64,000 nucleotides of DNA from Thereva unica. Its lineage: Eukaryota; Arthropoda; Insecta; Diptera; Therevidae. Below are positions 56,993-64,000 of this stretch, piece by piece. The position numbers were made by a program, and so were the translations under genes. The stretch covers positions 164,749,850-164,813,849 of the forward strand of contig OX465283.1 of assembly GCA_949987705.1 (NCBI GenBank), read 5' to 3'. A model generated the notes under the pieces. It was not told the DNA's origin. It was given only the letters and a program-made list of their open reading frames with translations, and did no database searches. The stretch's first letter is position 1; each line of letters begins with the position of its first letter.

Positions 56993-56995
56993 TTA

Positions 56996-59900
56996 CGTTC
57001 TTTTACGTCTATTACAGGTCAGGCTTAAGCATGTAAACCGGCTAGTTGTAAAAAAAAACCATTAATTTGACTAGGAATGTACACAGAACGTTAAAGTTAA
57101 TAACATTCTTAAAGAAATTAACGACACAAAACGACACAGCACAGCATTGGCAACACTTTTACGCGAATAACAAAAAAAAATATCAACTAGTTCAGCGCCG
57201 GTCTTTTAGGCGATATTGCGTATAACCATGAGATTTGCCTAATTCCATATTATTAATAGTTATCATTATCATTTAAAAATCGGTGTATAATGGACTAATT
57301 TCTAATTCTGAACGCAGCACAGCACATTTATACTAGACGCAGACGAACTTTTGCTGCTTGCGTGACAAATTCTATTTCAATTGTTGTATTTCAATTCCGT
57401 CTCAGTCACACCTTCACTAAAGCTAAACCTAAATCATATGTGGCACGAACGCAATGTTTACACACCGATGATGGGTCAAAAAATTTACTCGTTAGCTCTC
57501 GTAAGTAGATTATTTTTTGTGTTATTGGTCTAAAAATTAATTATTAATAATAAATACGATATAATTAGTTTTTATTGGTTTCGTTGTTAGCGCGCCGAAT
57601 ACCCGTTTAGTACCGGCTATAATCGCAATCAATAAAAGAGTTGAAATAAAATTTGGAAACGAAATGCGAATCGATGTGAGTTCAAGTCTCGGACTCCGAG
57701 AATTTAAGAGTAATTCTATTAAACAATTAAAAAAGAAAGTAAACATTTTTCAACTTAAAGGGATTCAACTGGTCAGAAGCGACTCCCACTAAAACTTTCT
57801 CTTTCGACGAAAGTACTTTCCTCAAAATTTGATATACAAAATTCGCGTTTATTGTAAAGTACGTCCTCAAGTTGTTTGCTATTTTCAAAAAAAAATATTT
57901 ACATAAAAGCAGGTATCAACTGTGGAAATATAATCATCAGATTAAGTAACATAAGACGCCAGATTCTTAATACAATGAAAAATGTAAAACTTTATTCAGT
58001 TGGCAAACAATTTCCACTTGAGCAACTTTTTCTCCAACAAGGAGAGAACGAGAGACGAGAGCGAAAAAGTTGCTGTGTAAAATGACCCGGAATTCTAGAA
58101 TTTTTGGAATTCTCGTTACTCGAAAACATATTTTCCTTCAGAGAGTAATTAGGATACAACAGAAATTTCATAATATAACGAAAACTTTCCTTGTAAACGG
58201 CGGCTCTGTGTGTAGATGTATGTACGTATTGACATTTTATCTTTTCTGTGGGTCTCTTCTCCTCTCCTCTACCAGTTGATGAGAGATGTTTCGGCACTTG
58301 CAATTAAAATAAGTTTTATGGAGGGTAGAGTTTCCTTGTTAAATGCTTCTGATTTCCAGTTGAAGTATTATTGAAACTAAAATGACTTTGTCTTCGTAAA
58401 ATTTATACTTTTATGGCAATATTTAATTTTAAAATTAATTATGCAAGATTTACAAACTTACGAAGATTAACACCGACACTTTAAAATTCTGGATTAGTTA
58501 AATTTTTGATGGAGAATTTTTGATGCTGTTTTACATTTTTCATTCTTCAATAATAATTCCGGAAATTTTATATCTTTTTCTCTTGTTTTAAGTAAGTTTA
58601 AGATTATCTTTTATATCTAAACTATTATCGACGTATCGTCTCTGTGTACCGGTTGTTTTGTTTTGCATACTTTTGCGGTCAAATTTTAAAAAAATCTATA
58701 ACTACTCAATGTTGCATACTTTTAGGGTAAATTTTTAAATATGTTTCTATGATGAAATCCTTTTGTAAAGTTAAATTGTTTTACCATAGGTTAAAATTAG
58801 ATTCTAGTCTAGTCTAGAGTTAAATTCTATTCCTTTTCGCCAACGTACTGCTTATTTCAACATATGTCGAATAATTGGTTGCTGCTAGAGTGCATCTCTT
58901 TGACACTAAACTTTGGAAAAACTTTAGATAAAATAGTTATAGCATCTTTCCAGCTCTACTGTAGAATGGTTGCTATTTTCTTCATCAAACACCCGGTACG
59001 CAGGCTAAAACAATTAGCCAATTATTTTAGCTTCCTTCATCCTGAAATCGATATAGATAATATTGAGAATAGCGCAACTCATGATAAGGAATTTACCTAG
59101 CTGGCAAATTTTTTGATACAAACAGGCATACATGTCCGAGACATTGGAGACCTCTGTCCGCAAAAGATAGCTAGGTACAACGTTTTGCCTACGCAATACA
59201 AACGAATCAAATACCAGTCCTACTTCACGCATAGATACTTCATAAGGCTTCCCATTTCAAGACAGTAGTGTCAAATGGAGTGTGCCTCTGGTACATTTCG
59301 ACTGCAGAAAAACAACATTTTTAAGTAAGGCGAACTGGTTGGCTTTTTAAGCATTCTAGCCCGTGCGAACTTTAAATCCATCTTATGTTTTCCTCAAAGT
59401 TGTCGATGTATCTGTTCTTAAGAGGTTCTTCTCTTCGTTTTCTTGCCGGCATTATCAACGTCGGGTTTCGTTCCGTACGTCGTCCGACAGTAGTAGGTAG
59501 TGCATTGCTTGGGCCTGGGAAATTATTTTCGTGGATCGTAAACGTTAATTCATCGAGATCGACAATTTATACATTCGGTAATTAACGAACTGCATAAACC
59601 AGCTAGAAAGCATATGGAAGTTAGTGGTTGATTCGTCTATCCAAAACCTATCCGCCAGCCGCTTTGAACCTTGTATAATAAAACATGGTACGATTAAAAT
59701 GTCTTAAAGTCATAGCCTAGTTTCAGAGTTACCAGTTGCGCAGTGTTCGTCCGTTATTTTCGGTTAGTTTTCCTTTCCTGGCAAATGCATTTGCGTGCAT
59801 GCTTTTTATTTCCGGAGACTGGAGATTCGCCCCAGGAGACGGATCATTGGCAATTTGGATATTTTAAAGAGGTTGTAGAGGCAAATTCAATTGAATATGA

Positions 59901-61440
59901 CTGATGAAATAATTCGTTTGAGCTTTCTTGCATCAATTGAAACAAAAAAAAAAAGAAAACACAAAATTGTTTACAGCTTGATTTATCCTGTGGCGTTTTA
60001 TATTAATTCAGCCAATAGAGAGGGAATCCACCAAATAAATATCCCGAAACGAATTCCAGGATACCAATTTCAAGCAACAATGACTGCATAAAGATAACGC
60101 AGAGCAGCGTAACCACATTTTGGCCACATTTGCCGAGCAGAGACAAAGGCGAAACCACTTCACAGAGCTGAAACATCCTCTGGAATTAAATGACAAAAAC
60201 CCTGAAACAATTTTCGAGATAATTCTGCACACACAGGGAATTGTGTTAGTGCCCCCCGTTATCAGAGCAGCACTCTACTAATACTCTAGCACGACAATTT
60301 GTGTACAGACTGCGGTGCAGATGTGTCCAGGGTAAAATCCTGTAAACAGCTGAATTTAATGCCTGCAAGCGCTCTGGAATATTATAATGAGACTTCAATT
60401 ACCAAAATTTGAGGATTGGCATTGTTTCTGACCCTTCTCATCCCTGGCGTACTGGCAAGCATTCATATTCACAATTATGCATTAACTTACATATCCCCAT
60501 GCACTTCATCTGCGTCGTTAGCATCCCCCCATTGATCTGTGGCAGAAAATCGATACTGCATCCTTTGCGGGTGCTGTAGCTTTGCAGTCATATTATTAAA
60601 AAGGACTCAGCCCACAAGGCATCATAATTTTCATAAGCTGCTTCTGCATCTCCATACATTATGTCGTACTTCAATTCGTGCTAAGGGAGCGGGCCGGGGC
60701 GCCTATCTACTACATCCAGCATTATGCAAAGTATCCTGCAAGTTTTTTTTTTATAGTTGATATATAGAAAGGATTCACGTCAAGCTGCTGCACACACGTC
60801 AATATATCAAAAGCCCGCTTTCGGCGATGTGTTTTGAATCTGATGCAGGGATTTACATTCGAAAAATCAGATTTCCGGTCCGCATGGAGTTCACCTGCAT
60901 TTGGGATGATGGAGAATAACCTGGTGGTGGTGGTGGTTACTCCTCTAAAACTTCATGTTTGATTCGAAATTCGCGTTTGAAAAGAAGGCGGCACAGGTGG
61001 TGTAGGATGTATAATGTTAAAGGGGAATTTTTGATGGAATTCGAAATGTGCTCTCCTGGGTACTTAGGGAGTGTGGATGCCACTTTTCCAATGATGTTAA
61101 CGCAATGCATTTTAATTAATACACCCGGGACGGGATTTAGAGTCAGGTAACGAAATGAATTTGGAAATTAAAGCCAGTGATTGGCTGCACACTAATGGAG
61201 GTAATTCATCTCATGTAAAATTAAAAACGTTTTTAACTTTGTCTGTCTACCACCAACGCGAGTTTACCAGGATTTTGGTTTCAGTCCATTGGTATCAGTT
61301 TTATATTTGTTTTTTGGTGAATTCCGACGGGAGTTTTTAAAAGTTGCTCCCTGATTTATTATTTAAGGGTTATTAAAATATTTTTTCATTACTATTGAAT
61401 TTTAGTTTATTACGAACGAAGACAAAAGCGAACAACTCAA
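56996..61440. other. No recognised gene
   Basis: The stretch 58864-59340 has a coding look on the plus strand (HPVRRLKQLANYFSFLHPEI, then after a stop HVRDIGDLCPQKIARYNVLP), but I cannot name the family. The phrase tccaaaacctatccgccagc (59640) with cttgtataataaa resembles the TE-end text near 41520. The rest is AT-rich with no supported gene. Confidence 0.4.
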
Positions 61441-61689
61441 AGGGCTGATGATCGAAAATCATTACATGAGCGTTACCGAGTTCACTGTAGGGACAAACGT
61501 ATGTTCTAAGTCCGTTTATTGGTATCCGTACTGGTATTTTGGACTATGGGTTTCTATAGGATTCAATCTTCATGAAACACATCATAGCTGGCGACGAGAT
61601 ATAGGTCTACGAGTCTTTGGAATGGTAGATCAAAAACGGTGCGGCACACTCCGATTTCCTTTCAAATGGACAAATATCGAATCACGAAT

Positions 61690-61860
61690 ACCAACAGGGA
61701 GACATGAAGCACGAGTTTATTCGAAAACGGACAGATTTATGGAACGGAAAATCCGTAGAATTGCACCAGGATAATGCACCATTGCACAAATAATCGCTCT
61801 CTTTCAAAAACTGGACGAATGACATAGCCAAAGAAAGTACCATTCTCGCCTAATATGGTT
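61690..61860 (+). pseudogene. Possible Tc1/mariner-type transposase fragment
   Basis: A frame reads LWNGKSVELHQDNAPLHK, stop, SLSFKNWTNDIAKES. QDNAPxH is the phrase around the second catalytic Asp of Tc1/mariner transposases, normally followed by W(F/L) and a short spacer. Only this one motif supports the call, and upstream text is not convincing. Confidence 0.35.
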
Positions 61861-63664
61861 ACGTATATTTTTTTTCAGGCTACCAAAAATACTATGTTGG
61901 CATTAAAAAAATTTCGCTGAAGGAACTGCAGGCCATATCTCAATCAACCTATAAAAAATATTTGGAGGATCTAGAAATCACACGTTGACATAGTTGTGTT
62001 GCAGTCGTTGAAATAACGTCTAAAAATATTAGAGCGACCTAAAATTCCCTAAAAGTTCAAGGAGGAAAGCAAAAGAATATCACAAAATACTACCATTGAA
62101 GGTTATATACCCTCGAAGACGTCTTAACGGATTCACTTAGCTGGAAGGAAAGGTATCAACTGACAAAATGCCAAAATGCACATCTCCATATCCATGAACG
62201 GAATTCAAACAGGATCCGGTACTACGTTTACATGATTACTTGAAGTATAGTTGAAGTAGTTTTCATTTAACCAAAAATGTGCATGTAAGTTCGTCGTGAC
62301 TTCAAGTATACTGGAGTCAAGTATATCACATTTGTCTGATTCAATTGAAAAAGCTCATAGCACTTGAAATTTTACATGTGTTTTAATTTTACTTGGAACA
62401 AGATAAAATAATATTTGATAAAAGTGAATATATACTTTCGCAACAATATTTTTTAAACTAATTTATATTAGGTGCGTTCCTTTTGTGCTAATTTTTACTA
62501 TTTTCTACTCGTGAGTACTCGCAACTACTCTTACTCTAACATATGAGTATAGAACACTTGCAGTTACATAATTAGTTCGAGGGAAAGTCGCCATTTGGAG
62601 TATATTGTGAATTAAAGGTCTCCTTTTCTGAACTTTTTAAACATCCTTAAAAGTTACCTGGAATTTTCTTTGAACACTCGAAAAGTCCAGCTGACTTGGT
62701 TATTTTGCTGTTTGTTATTCAAATTCACTGATCTGTTTTTACTGTTTTCAATGTTTCAAAATATCTTTTTGTGTTTTTTTGTCGATCATTTTTCGTCTAC
62801 TATCTATGTATTACACATTTCTGATTTGGAACACAATTGGCAAATTCGTTGGCCATATTTTCGCCATTTTGAATTTATAAGTTTTGACCGCAAATTCGTT
62901 ATTTGTGACCTTAAAACCTCTAGATATACAGTTTCATTGGAATCGGAACACAATGGGAAAATTCGGCCATTCTTGCGCGACCATTTTGAAATTCGAAAAT
63001 CGCGCTGCGAGATGCCTCATGGGCCAGTTTCACACGGGTCAACAGTTAAACAACCAAAATCGACCGAGAACGAGAGGACAAAGGAGTGGGTAGATTTTTT
63101 GACCAATCTTTTACTGGGTTTTACACCTTTTTGACAACTGTGTGGTACCGAATAAACAAATTGGCCTTACAATGGGCGAGCACTGACCGTGTTTGAAATA
63201 TAGTCTTCGGCCATGTACTGGGCACCAGAAGGTTGCTTTCAGGACGGTACGGCCGTACACACCACACGCGCAAACACGTACGCACACGCATACGCACACA
63301 CATACACACACACAGCGACGATAGGTTTTTTTTTTCTTCAAAACTTTCAAAGTTCATTACTTGAATGTGCAAATGTTCGCCCCCTAGAATGGGTGACATT
63401 CCTCTCATGGGAAAAATCATACATCAACACTATAACTGTTGTTCCTTGAGCTTCGACTTACTTACTGTCCAAAATATCACGTTATTCGGATCTTTTCGAA
63501 AGGATTCGGAACCAAAAACCGCTATGCACTGGACTTTTATTAAAACAGATTAGATTCGCTCCATCATTTCTAGAAATCAACGCTGAAGTAGTTCTTTTGG
63601 CTTCAGTTCTTCAGTGAAGATCCAAACCTTTGGCCAAAATTCGCTGCATACTGCTTTCCTAATG
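61861..63664. other. No recognised gene; weak 'gccattttg' echoes; CA microsatellite
   Basis: At 62820-63000 the phrases atttcgccattttgaattta and accattttgaaat, with gaacacaatt(g)gg and aaattcg spaced similarly, echo the tandem repeat at 5 kb. A CA-rich run lies at about 63270-63317. No gene is supported. Confidence 0.45.
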
Positions 63665-63785
63665 ATTAGAGATGCGCCGAATGTTCGGCCGAATATTCGT
63701 GCTCGGTATATTCGGCGTATTTTTAATGTTCGTATTCGGCCGAATATTCGGTTAGCGTGCCGAATAATTACCGAATATTTAAATA
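63665..63785. repeat. Cluster of CCGAATATTCGG palindromes, possible hAT-type terminus
   Basis: ttagagatgcgccgaatgtt is followed by repeated cggccgaatattcg words (about 63686-63700, 63735-63752) and accgaatattta. TAGAGATG-type ends with subterminal palindromes occur in some hAT elements. A right end is not visible, and the element may leave the window. Confidence 0.4.
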
Positions 63786-64000
63786 GTGTTATTTTAAGAG
63801 TTACATTTCTTAAAGAGGCTTTATTGTGGAACCGTACATAGGTAGTATTTGTAAATGAAACAAACACTTCTCCGTGTAACCATATTTATTCACAAAATCA
63901 AAAATTTAAAAAATTGAGAATCCACACACAAGTCGGCAGAAACGAGACCGGTTTGAATCTAGTTTGCAACTGCTTGTGTGCGACTGTTCTTGTCGGTCGG

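Noticed and set aside
1..64000. CRISPR array, bacterial operons, riboswitches
   Set aside because: No regular direct repeats with unique spacers, no closely packed ORFs and no ribosome-binding sites. The content is eukaryotic.

Overview
The window is a dense graveyard of transposable elements from what is most likely an insect genome. No host gene is convincingly present. The evidence for an insect-type eukaryote is AT-rich DNA, long non-coding stretches, several clades of non-LTR retrotransposons (RTE-like, R1-like and Jockey/CR1-like), gypsy-type LTR element remains, an IS630/Tc1-like DNA transposon, hAT-like and TTA-flanked miniature elements, a tRNA-derived SINE and CA/GT microsatellites. 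This is inference from element families. I cannot name the species.

Layout. 0-5.5 kb: a decayed, internally deleted RTE-like element, the 3' end of an IS630/Tc1-like transposon, a 155-bp miniature element, a LINE endonuclease fragment and a tandem repeat carrying 'gccgccattttg'. 9.1-12.5 kb: a nested block. A hAT-like element with a perfect 8-bp target duplication contains a 5'-truncated RTE LINE with its own 8-bp duplication, followed by another LINE cut by a TTA-flanked element and by two inverted copies of a ~100-bp miniature element. 14-15.6 kb: gypsy protease remains, a ~10-bp minisatellite split by a 578-bp solo-LTR candidate, and a LINE 3' tail. 18.3-19.2 kb: a small ORF and a 328-bp inverted-repeat element. 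21.6-24 kb: a decayed R1-like LINE with both ORFs. 25.8-27.7 kb: antisense gypsy gag-protease interrupted by a SINE. 29.6-31.7 kb: a 5'-truncated LINE with a target duplication and a nested SINE. 32.8-35.6 kb: LINE ORF1 with a nested SINE, antisense gypsy integrase, and LINE RT fragments. 38-39.5 kb: an antisense LINE with a SINE head. 40.9-50.3 kb: short repeats, both ends of the IS630/Tc1-like family, an RTE copy carrying the second 155-bp miniature element, and fragments of two other LINEs. 54.5-57 kb: a non-autonomous internally deleted RTE with a 13-bp target duplication, and another TTA-flanked element. The rest is AT-rich sequence with no recognised gene.

Because so many target duplications are still readable, the relative order of insertions can be worked out. 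All four SINE copies sit inside other elements. The most informative objects are the hAT/RTE nest at 9287-11325, the deleted RTE at 54501-55080, the paired 155-bp elements, the SINE that splits a LINE ORF1 at 33 kb, and the solo-LTR candidate inside the minisatellite.

Limits: all family calls come from reading translated motifs by eye. No database search was possible, so clade names are provisional.
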